Assembly: GCA_029983625.1 (NCBI GenBank)
Contig: JASBZF010000004.1
Span: forward strand, 1 to 40,551
DNA length: 40,551 nucleotides
Reading direction: 5' to 3'
DNA from: Pauljensenia sp.
Lineage (GTDB): Bacteria; Actinomycetota; Actinomycetes; Actinomycetales; Actinomycetaceae
Below the pieces are notes generated by a model that ran no database searches, had not been told where the DNA came from, and saw only the letters and a program-made list of their open reading frames with translations. Shown here piece by piece: positions 24,076 to 32,508 of this stretch (position 1 is its first letter; each line of letters opens with the position of its first letter). A program made the translations under genes and the position numbers.

Positions 24076-25302
24076 ATGACCGCCTCGATTATTGTCGGGG
24101 TCGGAGCTGGAATCGGCGCCCCCTACCCGGCGGCGATTCTTGTACGCGAACTCATTGGCTCCGGCGCGCAGGTCGATGTTGTCCCTACGCCCCGTTCTCT
24201 TGAGTTCGTAGGAAAAGCAACCTGGGAAGGATTGACCGGGCGTTCCGTTCACGTGGGTGTCTTTGATCATCCGGGTTCCGATCATGTTGAACTTGCTCGC
24301 CGCGCTGACCTGGTTGTCGTGGTTCCCGCAACAGCGGATTTACTTGCGCGAGTTCGTGCAGGATGCGCCGACGATCTTCTCACAACCACGATTCTTGCGG
24401 CTTCATGTCCCGTACTCCTTGCACCCGCAATGCATTCAGCAATGTGGATGAATCCGGCAACACAAGACAATGTGCGTCACTTGCGCGCGCGAGGAATCAC
24501 GATTATTGAACCGACGACTGGTGCTCTTGGTTCTGGGGATGTGGGTATCGGACGACTTCCGGATCCTTCTGATATTGCGAAGCAAGTTTTTGCCTGTCTA
24601 CGCACTGCCGAGCAACGCCTAAAGGGAAAGAGGATTCTGGTCTGTGCGGGAGGAACCCGCGAAGCTGTTGATCCTGTTCGCTTCATTGGAAATCACTCGT
24701 CTGGACGACAGGGAATTGAAATCGCGAAAGCTGCGGCGGATGAAGGTGGCGATGTTGTCCTCGTTGCGGCCAACATTGAAGAGGCTTTACTTGCGCCGCT
24801 TATCGGTCGGATGCAGATTGTGGCTGCTCCCAGTGCTGCCGATGTGGAAGAAGCTGTGCTGAGCAGATTGACAGAGTGTGACGTGCTCGTGATGACCGCA
24901 GCAGTAGCTGATTTTCGACCGATGCGCATGGAGCCTACAAAGATCAAAAAGAACCCGGATTCTTCACGCACTCTCACGCTCGTCCTCGAAGAAACTGTCG
25001 ATGTCCTCAAAGCCGCGTGTGATTCTGATTCTCGCCCTGCGCTTGTTGTGGGTTTCGCAGCTGAAACGGGTACCCCAGAAGAAGTGCGGGCTTTCGGAAA
25101 AGACAAGGCTCGCCGTAAAGGGGCTGATCTTCTTGCGGTGAACCGGGTGGGTGAGGGCTTCGGGTTCGGCGATGTCGAAAACGAAGTGCTTGTTCTTGAT
25201 TCGCAGGGGCGAGCCTTGGGCACTGAGAGCGGGTCGAAGATGCAGGTCGCGCGTTTTCTCGTCGGCATGATCGCAAAGAGACTCGATAGGATAGCCCAAT
25301 GA
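24076..25302 (+). CDS. coaBC: Bifunctional CoaBC (phosphopantothenoylcysteine synthetase/decarboxylase)
   Basis: Makes 4'-phosphopantetheine precursors of coenzyme A. The N-terminal CoaC half has the flavoprotein segment IIVGVGAGIGAPYPA, the catalytic-type His in HVELARRADLVV, PATADLLARVRAGCADDLL and PAMHSAMWMNPA. Where many bacteria have ACGxxGxGRM with a catalytic Cys, this protein reads GSGDVGIGRL; as far as I remember mycobacterial CoaBC also lacks that Cys. The C-terminal CoaB half has RILVCAGGTREAVDPVRFIGNHSSGRQG, AAVADFRP and the KIKK motif. 408 aa, normal length. It overlaps metK by 4 nt (ATGA). Confidence 0.95.
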   Translation: MTASIIVGVGAGIGAPYPAAILVRELIGSGAQVDVVPTPRSLEFVGKATWEGLTGRSVHVGVFDHPGSDHVELARRADLVVVVPATADLLARVRAGCADDLLTTTILAASCPVLLAPAMHSAMWMNPATQDNVRHLRARGITIIEPTTGALGSGDVGIGRLPDPSDIAKQVFACLRTAEQRLKGKRILVCAGGTREAVDPVRFIGNHSSGRQGIEIAKAAADEGGDVVLVAANIEEALLAPLIGRMQIVAAPSAADVEEAVLSRLTECDVLVMTAAVADFRPMRMEPTKIKKNPDSSRTLTLVLEETVDVLKAACDSDSRPALVVGFAAETGTPEEVRAFGKDKARRKGADLLAVNRVGEGFGFGDVENEVLVLDSQGRALGTESGSKMQVARFLVGMIAKRLDRIAQ

Positions 25303-26492
25303 CATCTGCACTTCAGCTCTTCACTTCTGAATCTGTCACTGAGGGGCATCCCGACAAGGTGTGTGATCGTATTTCAGATGCGATCCTCGATTCTCTCCTT
25401 GAGAAGGATCCTCTCTCACGGGTCGCGATTGAAACGATGGTGACAACGGGGCTTGTTCACGTCGCTGGTGAAGTCACAACTGAAGCGTATGTGGAAATTC
25501 CTCAGATTGTTCGTGAGGAGATTCTGAAGATCGGCTACAACTCTTCAGAAATGGGATTTGACGGCGCTTCATGCGGCATTTCTCTTTCCCTCGGTTCGCA
25601 AAGCCTCGATATCGCAGGAGGTGTAGATAATGCTTTGGAAGCACGTGAAGGGTCGGCACGTGATGAACGCGATGCTCAAGGTGCGGGCGATCAGGGCATT
25701 ATGTTCGGCTATGCCTGCGATGACACGCCTGATTTCATGCCTGCGCCGATCTGGCTTGCACATCGTCTGGCAAAGCGTCTTGCTGAAGTCCGTCACTTAG
25801 GACTGATGCCGGGATTGCGCCCAGATGGCAAGACTCAGGTCACCCTCATGTACGAGGGCGATCGCCCCGTCGGCATTGACACGATTCTCGTGTCCTCTCA
25901 GCATGATGAGTCTGTTACTCAGGCAGAACTTGTGGAGGGGATCGGCTCTGTCGTGGTGGATCCCGTCCTGAAAGCAAGCGGCCTCGATCTTGACATGAGG
26001 AGGATGCATCTCCTCGTCAATCCTTCGGGTCGTTTCGTCATCGGAGGTCCTGCCGCTGATGCGGGTGTGACGGGTCGGAAGATCATCGTCGATACTTATG
26101 GAGGTATGGCGCGCCACGGTGGGGGAGCTTTTTCCGGGAAGGATCCTTCGAAGGTTGACCGTTCCGCTGCTTACGCTGCGCGCTGGATCGCAAAAAATGT
26201 GGTCGCCGCTGGTCTGGCGAAACGCTGCGAGCTTCAGCTTGCTTACGCGATTGGTCGTGCAAATCCCGTGGGCTTATATGTCCAGACTTTCGGTACGGGC
26301 CTTGTCGATGACACTCAGATCGCTGCGGCTATTCGCGAGGTCTTTGATCTTCGTCCCGCAGGAATGATCGCTGACCTGGGTCTTTTACGTCCGATCTACA
26401 CCCAGACCTCCACCTACGGTCATTTTGGCCGCCCAGATTTCCCCTGGGAAGAGACGAACCGTGTGGAGGATCTGAAAGCGGTGCTGTCATGA
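25299..26492 (+). CDS. metK: S-adenosylmethionine synthetase
   Basis: Makes SAM from methionine and ATP. The 397 aa contain TSESVTEGHPDKVCDRISDAILD, GAGDQGIMFGYACDD (ATP-binding hexapeptide), and GGGAFSGKDPSKVDRSAAY, all family signatures with catalytic His, Lys and Asp visible. Length is typical. It shares the transcript with coaBC and overlaps the VKOR-family gene by 4 nt. Confidence 0.98.
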   Translation: MTSALQLFTSESVTEGHPDKVCDRISDAILDSLLEKDPLSRVAIETMVTTGLVHVAGEVTTEAYVEIPQIVREEILKIGYNSSEMGFDGASCGISLSLGSQSLDIAGGVDNALEAREGSARDERDAQGAGDQGIMFGYACDDTPDFMPAPIWLAHRLAKRLAEVRHLGLMPGLRPDGKTQVTLMYEGDRPVGIDTILVSSQHDESVTQAELVEGIGSVVVDPVLKASGLDLDMRRMHLLVNPSGRFVIGGPAADAGVTGRKIIVDTYGGMARHGGGAFSGKDPSKVDRSAAYAARWIAKNVVAAGLAKRCELQLAYAIGRANPVGLYVQTFGTGLVDDTQIAAAIREVFDLRPAGMIADLGLLRPIYTQTSTYGHFGRPDFPWEETNRVEDLKAVLS

Positions 26493-27091
26493 CGGTGATC
26501 GAGGAGGCTTTCGATTTACGCTGGCGCCGACGCACGAGCGTGGAGATGGCAATTTCAGGCACAATCGGTCTGATCGCCTCTTTTGTGTTGTCGATTGAGG
26601 CATGGCAACTTGCTCAGGATGCCTCAGCGAACTTCGTATGCGATATCTCTTCCGTCCTGTCGTGTTCAGCGGTCGCCTTAACGCCGCAGGCACATGTGCT
26701 CGGCTTCCCTAATGCTTTCTTAGGAATCTTTTTTGAGGCGCTGGTTCTTGCGCTCTCATTCGCATTATGCGCGGGGGTCCGTTTCCCGCGCTGGTACATG
26801 CGTGCTGCGAATGTCCTGTACCTCATTGCGATTTGCTTTGCCTACTGGTTGTTTCTTCAGTCGTATTTCGTGATCCATGTGCTGTGCCCGTGGTGTTTAT
26901 TAATCACGGTGACGACGACCCTCGTCTTTGCTGGCCTGACAAGAATTAACATCCGAGAAGGGGTTATTCCCTCCTCCGAGGGGCTTCGTCATTTTGTCGC
27001 ACGAGGTTATGACTGGGCGATTACGGGGTTGTTACTTTTCCTTATTCTTGCGATGCTCGTCGCCGGATATGGGGTTGCGCTCTTGGGGTAG
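26489..27091 (+). CDS. Vitamin K epoxide reductase (VKOR) family membrane protein
   Basis: VKOR proteins reoxidise a DsbA-like protein and pass electrons to menaquinone, driving disulfide formation outside the membrane. The 200-aa protein has about five membrane segments. It carries the loop cysteines C51 and C59 (CDISSVLSC) and the active-site CPWC (C133, C136). FPNAFLGI is also typical. No dsbA-like gene is next to it in this window. It is inserted between metK and priA, which are neighbours or near neighbours in many relatives, and overlaps metK by 4 nt. Confidence 0.92.
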   Translation: MTVIEEAFDLRWRRRTSVEMAISGTIGLIASFVLSIEAWQLAQDASANFVCDISSVLSCSAVALTPQAHVLGFPNAFLGIFFEALVLALSFALCAGVRFPRWYMRAANVLYLIAICFAYWLFLQSYFVIHVLCPWCLLITVTTTLVFAGLTRINIREGVIPSSEGLRHFVARGYDWAITGLLLFLILAMLVAGYGVALLG

Positions 27092-27128
27092 GGGCGAAGA
27101 TGCCGGTGTCTCGTGATGCAATAGGAGT

Positions 27129-29090
27129 ATGGACGGGCAAATAGCTTTAGAGGGGTTCTCAGCGGTGTCGGCACAAGCGACGCTGGTTGCTGCTGTGCTC
27201 GTCGATATTGATCTTCCTCACCTTGACCGTCCTTTCGATTATTCTGTGCCGGATTCTCTTGCGGGTGAGGTCGAGTTCGGAAGAATCGTCCGGGTGACTT
27301 TGGCCGGTAAGCGTCGTTTCGGCTGGGTTGTGGAAGTAAAGTCCGCGTCATCTTTGACTACACTTGCGCCGATTGAACGCGTCGTGTCCCACACTCCGGT
27401 GTTCACGCCGCGTCTTTTTGAAGCCGTGCGCCGGATCGCGCGACGTAATCTTTCCACGCTGTCGCAGACACTATCCGTGGCAATTCCTGCCCGTCATGCG
27501 ACAACGGAAAAAGACGTCCTCGCCTCACAGGATCTTCCGGCTTTTTCTTATCGCGCGCCTGATCCGAAACCTTGGCACAGTATTGCGGCAGGTGCTTCTC
27601 TCCTTGAGCACATCGCTGCAGGTCAAGCTCCTCGCGCGGTGTGGACTGCTCTGGGGCCGAACCGGGATGCGCGCATCGTTGAATTGGTTGCTGCCGCAGC
27701 CCATGCCAAACGAAGTGTTCTCCTTCTTGTCCCCACCTCGGCCCAGGCGTGCACAATGACGGCCCTTCTCACCCAAAGCCTTAATGCTGAGTTGTGCCTC
27801 ATTGACTCTGAATCAACTCCGGCTCAGCGCTATCGCGTCCACCTGGAAGCGATGAGGGGGGCTGTGCGCATTGTTGTCGGCACTCGTTCCGCCGTGTGGA
27901 CTCCGCTTCACAATCTCGGTCTGATTCTTGTCTGGGACGATGGCGATGATCGTTTACGCCAGCAGCGTGTTCCCAGGTGCGATGCTCTTGACGTGGCTGT
28001 GACCAGGTCACACATCGAAGATTGTGCGCTCGTTGTTGGCGCGTACTCGCGCTCTGTGAAAGCTCAACGTCTCGTGGAGACAGGATGGGCGGTGAGTCTT
28101 GTTGAAAATGTGGACGCAAGGCGTCAACTTTCGCCGATCGTGCGCGTCATGGACGACATTGATACCGAGGCTCAAGGTCCGGCCGGATCGATGCGAATTT
28201 CTCCGTGGGCATTGAAAACAATCCGTGAAGGGCTTACTGCAGGCCCCGTACTCGTCCAAGTCGGAGCTTCTGGATACGTGCCGGTTGTTTCTTGTGACCG
28301 GTGTCGCGCAATTGCTCATTGTCCGCACTGCTTAGGGCCAGTGTCGAAAACTGCCGACATGCATTTTGTGTGTACGTGGTGTTCGCGTCCCATGACGGAT
28401 TGGCGTTGTCCGAAATGTTCGGGTACTCAGCTGCGTCATGCGCGTGTGGGTTCGGAACGTACCGCCGAGGAAATCGCTCGTGCGATGCCGACTGCTTCAG
28501 TGCTTTCCTCCTCATCGACACATACGATTACGCGAAAAATCACTGCTGACCCGCAGGTTGTGATCGCTACTGCCGGTGCGGAACCTGAGGCAAGCGGCGC
28601 TTATGCGGCTCTTGTGATTCTGGATGCCCGAGCGATTGCGGGACGTGCTGAGCTGTGGGCTCCAGAAGAAGCGATGCGTCGATGGTTCAACGCTCTCGCC
28701 CTGGTCAGGCCGGGTGCTCCTGCCCTGATCGCCTCTTCTTTAGAAACATCGATGGCTCAGGCATTAATCCGTTTCGATCCAGCCGACTATGCGCAACGAC
28801 TCCTCGACGAACGTGCGGCACTGGGGTATTTTCCCGCGAAAACACTCATCGCTATTGACGGACCAGGGCCAGATGTTGCAGCAGTGGCGCAGGCAGCACA
28901 GGCGGAGTTGATCGGCACAATCCCAATCGATTCTAAAGGTGAACAGACCCTGAAAGTCAGGGCACTTGTCCGCTGCGATCACGCTGATTTTACACAGGTA
29001 TCTGCGCGCATCTGGAGTGTCATGCAGCACCGATCCTCCAAGCGTCTGCCACCGCTTCGTCTCACAGTTAATCCGCCAGAACTTTTCTAA
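27129..29090 (+). CDS. priA: Primosomal protein N' PriA, helicase motifs lost
   Basis: PriA recognises stalled forks and restarts replication. The 653-aa protein keeps the 3' DNA-binding domain (AAVLVDIDLPHLDRPFDYSVPDSL) and the zinc region (about residues 386-435) with four CxxC pairs: CDRC, CPHC, CTWC, CPKC. The Walker A lysine loop GSGKT is absent; the region reads ALGPNRDARIVELV. The DEAH box is replaced by VWDDGDD. This fits the helicase-dead PriA described for actinobacteria. The ATG at 27129 has GGAG only 1 nt away. The GTG at 27165, giving MSAQATLVAAV, is a possible alternative start with GAGGGG upstream. Confidence 0.9.
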   Translation: MDGQIALEGFSAVSAQATLVAAVLVDIDLPHLDRPFDYSVPDSLAGEVEFGRIVRVTLAGKRRFGWVVEVKSASSLTTLAPIERVVSHTPVFTPRLFEAVRRIARRNLSTLSQTLSVAIPARHATTEKDVLASQDLPAFSYRAPDPKPWHSIAAGASLLEHIAAGQAPRAVWTALGPNRDARIVELVAAAAHAKRSVLLLVPTSAQACTMTALLTQSLNAELCLIDSESTPAQRYRVHLEAMRGAVRIVVGTRSAVWTPLHNLGLILVWDDGDDRLRQQRVPRCDALDVAVTRSHIEDCALVVGAYSRSVKAQRLVETGWAVSLVENVDARRQLSPIVRVMDDIDTEAQGPAGSMRISPWALKTIREGLTAGPVLVQVGASGYVPVVSCDRCRAIAHCPHCLGPVSKTADMHFVCTWCSRPMTDWRCPKCSGTQLRHARVGSERTAEEIARAMPTASVLSSSSTHTITRKITADPQVVIATAGAEPEASGAYAALVILDARAIAGRAELWAPEEAMRRWFNALALVRPGAPALIASSLETSMAQALIRFDPADYAQRLLDERAALGYFPAKTLIAIDGPGPDVAAVAQAAQAELIGTIPIDSKGEQTLKVRALVRCDHADFTQVSARIWSVMQHRSSKRLPPLRLTVNPPELF

Positions 29091-29110
29091 AGGTGAGTGC
29101 GCTACGCAGG

Positions 29111-29116
29111 TAAAAT
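29111..29116 (+). promoter_or_regulatory. -10 box for fmt (leaderless geometry)
   Basis: TAAAAT lies 6 nt before the fmt GTG at 29123. There is no Shine-Dalgarno in the short interval, so the transcript is predicted to start at the GTG. It is one of the clearest leaderless candidates in the window. Confidence 0.55.
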
Positions 29117-29122
29117 AACGGG

Positions 29123-30076
29123 GTGCGCATCGTCTTCGCGGGTACACCCGCTCCTGCAGTCCCTGTCCTTCGTGGCCTGATCGAATCGGATCATGAGCTC
29201 GTCGCTGTTGTGACGCGCCCTCCGGCACGAAAAGGGCGGGGGCGGATCCTCTCGCCCTCACCTGTCGGGCAGGTCGCAGCTGAAGCGGGACTGGAAGTCA
29301 TTGAAGCTTCGAACTTCAAAGACGAGGAGATTCGCCATCGACTACGCGACCTTGCTGCAGATTTGGGGGTTGTGGTTGCTTACGGTGCCCTGATCCCAGC
29401 TGAAGTGCTTGAAATGCCCACCCATGGTTGGATTAACCTGCACTTTTCTGATCTTCCCCAGTATCGCGGTGCCGCACCGGTTCAGTGGGCGATTCTGCAC
29501 GGTGACACCCGCACGGCGTCTTCGGTGTTCCAGCTGGAAACCGGATTGGATTCGGGGCCGGTGTTCTCACGCCTTCTGGTGGACATCGGACATGAGACCG
29601 CAGGAGAACTGCTGGAACGTATGGCCACACTGGGGGTCGATCAAGTTCTGGAGGTCGTCAATGGTATCGAGGACGGGAGCGCGCTGGCTGTCCCTCAGGA
29701 TGAAGGACACGATCTCATTCACGCTCGGCGGCTGTGTGTCCAAGATGGCTTCATTGATTTTTCTTCATCCGCACTCGAAGTCGATCGGCGAATTCGGGCA
29801 CTGTCACCGCATCCGGGTGCCTGGACCGTCCTGCCTGACGGTAAACGCCTCAAGCTCGGCGCGGTAAAGCTCAGCGATGAAGAGGGCTTGGAAGCGGGAA
29901 TCGTGGAAGTGAAAAAACGATCCGTAAGGGTCGGCTGCGCCCTCGGCTCTGTTGAACTCGGTGAGGTCGCTCCTGCCGGTAAAGGATGGATGGAGGCGAG
30001 TGCATGGGCGCGCGGAGCGCGCCTGGATCCGTTGACACGACTTGGCCGCCTAGATGAATCCGGGGAGGACTCCTGA
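29123..30076 (+). CDS. fmt: Methionyl-tRNA formyltransferase
   Basis: Formylates initiator Met-tRNA. The 317 aa start at GTG with MRIVFAGTPAPAVPVLRG. The catalytic region is INLHFSDLPQYRGAAPVQWAI and ETGLDSGPVF, with AYGALIPAEVL just before it. The C-terminal tRNA-binding domain follows (IRALSPHPGAWTVLPDG). The GTG overlaps no other gene and has a TAAAAT box just upstream. It overlaps rsmB by one base. Confidence 0.96.
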   Translation: MRIVFAGTPAPAVPVLRGLIESDHELVAVVTRPPARKGRGRILSPSPVGQVAAEAGLEVIEASNFKDEEIRHRLRDLAADLGVVVAYGALIPAEVLEMPTHGWINLHFSDLPQYRGAAPVQWAILHGDTRTASSVFQLETGLDSGPVFSRLLVDIGHETAGELLERMATLGVDQVLEVVNGIEDGSALAVPQDEGHDLIHARRLCVQDGFIDFSSSALEVDRRIRALSPHPGAWTVLPDGKRLKLGAVKLSDEEGLEAGIVEVKKRSVRVGCALGSVELGEVAPAGKGWMEASAWARGARLDPLTRLGRLDESGEDS

Positions 30077-31545
30077 TGGCAACACATCGTTATAAGGACG
30101 GCTATAGAGCACTGTCGAAGGTGGATAGTGCTCGACGTGTCGCTTTCGATGTCCTTATGCAGGTGTATTCCGAGGATGCCTACGCTAATCTTGCGCTGCG
30201 CAAAGCCCTGCGACGCGCACGTATAGAAGACCGCCTCGATACACGTGATGCGAGGCTCGTGTCTGAGCTGGTGAACGGCACTTTGCGCGCTCAGGGCTAT
30301 CTCGATTGGGCGCTGTCACGCCATCTGTCACGACCGATGGGCGAACTTGATCGTGAGGTTCAGGTTCTTCTTCGCATGGGTGCCCATCAGATTGTGAACA
30401 TGCGTATTCCCGACCATGCAGCGGTAGCCACAACGGTTGACATTGCTCGTCACGTCCTCACCGATGGACCGACGCGCATGGTGAACGCTGTGCTTCGTTC
30501 ACTCACCCGGATGGCTCCTGGTGAACTTGACGAGGCGTTTGAAGAAATAACAGACCCATTTGAAAGCGCAGCAATCAGATATTCCCATCCTGAGTGGATG
30601 GTCCGTGAGTTCAGCAGGGCACTGGAAGCTCACGGGTATTCTTCAGATGAACTGGAAGCACTGTTAGCGGGGGACAATGAGCCACCGATCGTCACTCTCG
30701 TTGCCCGTCCTGGCCTGATTACAACAGAAGATCTTGTCGATGAAGCGGCCGATGTGCTTCACACCAGAATTGCGCCGGGGGCTTTCAGTGAATACGCCGT
30801 CCACATTGAACACGGAGACCCTTCCGCTCTCACGTCGATTCGCCTGGGACATGCGGGGGTACAGGATGAGGGCTCTCAACTTGCTGCGATTTTACTTGCT
30901 GGAGCCCACCTTTCCGGAAGCGATACTGCCTGGCTTGATCTGTGTGCTGGGCCCGGCGGTAAAGCCAGCCTTCTCGCAGCACTTGCTGGCGCAAGGGCCG
31001 CACATCTGACAGCAAACGAAGTGCATCCGCATCGCGCCCGACTGGTCGAACGTGCCTGTCGTGTGTTTGACAATGTCGATGTTGTTTCCGCTGACGGCCG
31101 GACTTTCGGAGGCCCGAAGACACTGTGGCCCCTTGCTTCTTTTGACAGAATCATGGTCGATGTTCCCTGTACCGGCATGGGATCCATGCGCAGACGCCCG
31201 GAGTCTCGGTGGCGTCGTAAAAAAGAGGATCTTGCCGATTTACTTCCCCTCCAAGCGGAGCTGGCTACGCGAGGTGTTGAGCTTTTACGACCGGGAGGTG
31301 TGCTTGCTTACGTCACCTGTTCACCGCACGTTGATGAAACCCTTGGGCAGGTGGAAGCCCTGATGAGCAGGGGTGATTGTGAACTGCTTGACGCGGTGGC
31401 ACTTGCGCAGACAATTCTGCCTGAACCCCTTGATATTCCCGAGGGCGCAGGCAGGATCGCCGGTTCTGAAGGGAGAGTCCTTCAGCTGTGGGAGCACCGG
31501 ATGGGGACCGACCTGATGTTTATCTCTTTGATCAGGCGTCGATGA
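30076..31545 (+). CDS. rsmB: 16S rRNA m5C967 methyltransferase RsmB
   Basis: Methylates C967 of 16S rRNA. The 489 aa contain an N-terminal NusB-like RNA-binding domain (about residues 18-150, RRVAFDVLMQVYSEDAYANLALR) and a C-terminal Rossmann methyltransferase. LDLCAGPGGKASLLAALAGA binds SAM. VDVPCTGMGSMRRRPE (near residue 365) and AYVTCSPHVDETLGQV (near residue 415) hold the two cysteines used in catalysis. The order fmt-rsmB-rpe is common in actinobacteria. Confidence 0.95.
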   Translation: MATHRYKDGYRALSKVDSARRVAFDVLMQVYSEDAYANLALRKALRRARIEDRLDTRDARLVSELVNGTLRAQGYLDWALSRHLSRPMGELDREVQVLLRMGAHQIVNMRIPDHAAVATTVDIARHVLTDGPTRMVNAVLRSLTRMAPGELDEAFEEITDPFESAAIRYSHPEWMVREFSRALEAHGYSSDELEALLAGDNEPPIVTLVARPGLITTEDLVDEAADVLHTRIAPGAFSEYAVHIEHGDPSALTSIRLGHAGVQDEGSQLAAILLAGAHLSGSDTAWLDLCAGPGGKASLLAALAGARAAHLTANEVHPHRARLVERACRVFDNVDVVSADGRTFGGPKTLWPLASFDRIMVDVPCTGMGSMRRRPESRWRRKKEDLADLLPLQAELATRGVELLRPGGVLAYVTCSPHVDETLGQVEALMSRGDCELLDAVALAQTILPEPLDIPEGAGRIAGSEGRVLQLWEHRMGTDLMFISLIRRR

Positions 31546-31571
31546 GGAGCCGGACGCACTCTGGAAGCAGA

Positions 31572-31577
31572 TAGCAT
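31572..31577 (+). promoter_or_regulatory. -10 box for rpe (leaderless geometry)
   Basis: TAGCAT lies 7 nt before the rpe ATG at 31585. AGAGGG also lies in that interval but ends 1 nt from the ATG, too close to act as a normal ribosome binding site. Confidence 0.5.
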
Positions 31578-31584
31578 AGAGGGC

Positions 31585-32247
31585 ATGAACGCAACGATCT
31601 CACCTTCGATTCTCAACTGCGATATCGGTGACCTGCGTGGGGAACTGAAGAAGATTTCCGGGGCGGATGTCGCCCACGTCGATGTGATGGATAATCATTT
31701 CGTCCCGAATCTGTCCTGGGGTTTGCCCGTTGTGGAGTCGGTTGTTGCATCGGGCATCCTTCCTGTCGATGCGCACCTCATGATCGAAGATCCTGATCGC
31801 TGGGCGCCGCTATATGCGGAGGTGGGATGCGCTTCGGTGACTTTCCATGCGGAGGCAGCTCACGCTCCGCTTCGGCTGGCAAGGGAACTACATCGTCTTG
31901 GCTCTCGAGTAGGGCTTGCACTCAAACCCGCCACCGACATCGCTCCTTTCGTGGACATCCTTTCTGAGTTCGACATGATTCTTGTCATGACGGTCGAACC
32001 GGGGTTTGGCGGTCAGTCCTTTATCGAGTCGATGCTGCCGAAGGTGCGGCGCACACCCCCGGCCCCCCGCGCCGCACGATTTTAGCTTTACATCCAGGTT
32101 GATGGAGGCGTATCAAGGGCGACGATCGAACGGGCAGCTGAAGCTGGTGCGGATAATTTCGTCGCAGGTTCTGCGGTTTTCAAAGCTGAAGATGCCTATG
32201 CAGAGGTGGAAGCCCTACGTGCTTTAGCGAACGCTCATATGCACTGA
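31585..32247 (+). pseudogene. rpe: Ribulose-phosphate 3-epimerase with in-frame TAG
   Basis: Rpe interconverts ribulose 5-phosphate and xylulose 5-phosphate. The reading frame gives 166 aa (ISPSILNCDIGDLRGEL, HVDVMDNHFVPNLSWG, DAHLMIEDPDRW, VMTVEPGFGGQSFIESMLPK) up to a TAG at 32083-32085. The same frame then continues IQVDGGVSRATIERAAEAGA and VAGSAVFKAEDAYAE to a TGA at 32245-32247. Full length would be 221 codons including the TAG, the normal family length. The part after the stop carries the catalytic Asp (VDGG) and a phosphate site, so the 166-aa product would be inactive. The interrupted stretch (32053-32088) has C-runs and reads as PPAPRAARF, unlike relatives. Two compensating one-base errors in the C-run and in TTTT would also explain it. 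Confidence 0.85.
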
Positions 32248-32332
32248 TGTGTCCGCTGAAGTCGTGACTTCCGCTTTTACGGTCACCTACGCAAACCGGT
32301 TCGCCCTTGGCTGCGTGACATGGCATGATTAG

Positions 32333-32453
32333 GAGCAGCTCCGGGGTCGGTGAAAGTCCGAGCCGGCGGTGAAAGTCCGCGACCCATCTGTCAGCAGATG
32401 GTTGAACCGGTGGGATTCCGGTACCGACGGTGAAAGTCCGGATGGGAGGAGCA
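32333..32453 (+). promoter_or_regulatory. FMN riboswitch aptamer (RFN element)
   Basis: The conserved RFN segments are all present: GGTCGGTGAAAGTCCGAGCC, CGGCGGTGAAAGTCCGCGAC, a variable stem ATCTGTCAGCAGAT, GGTTGAACCGGTGGGATTCC, and ACCGACGGTGAAAGTCCGGA. The P1 ends AGCTCC (32337-32342) and GGAGGAGC (32445-32452) close the structure. It precedes ribX and should shut down the uptake genes when FMN is high. Confidence 0.97.
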
Positions 32454-32455
32454 AA

Positions 32456-32502
32456 GGGTGCGCTGAGGCGCACCCGTGCCGTGCGCACCCCGGTGCCGGA
32501 GG
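32456..32502 (+). promoter_or_regulatory. Riboswitch expression platform with two identical competing arms
   Basis: GGGTGCGC (32456-32463) can pair with GCGCACCC at 32468-32475 (tetraloop TGAG) or with a second identical GCGCACCC at 32483-32490. GGTGC (32492-32496), next to the ribX ribosome binding site GGAGG (32498-32502), can pair with a freed GCACC in either copy. No U-run follows, so translational control or another termination mode is more likely than an intrinsic terminator. Confidence 0.6.
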
Positions 32503-32508
32503 ATCGCT

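Noticed and set aside
24530..24560. Loss of the CoaC catalytic Cys as evidence of a dead enzyme
   Set aside because: As far as I remember mycobacterial CoaBC also lacks the Cys at this place, so it is likely a lineage feature and not a lesion.
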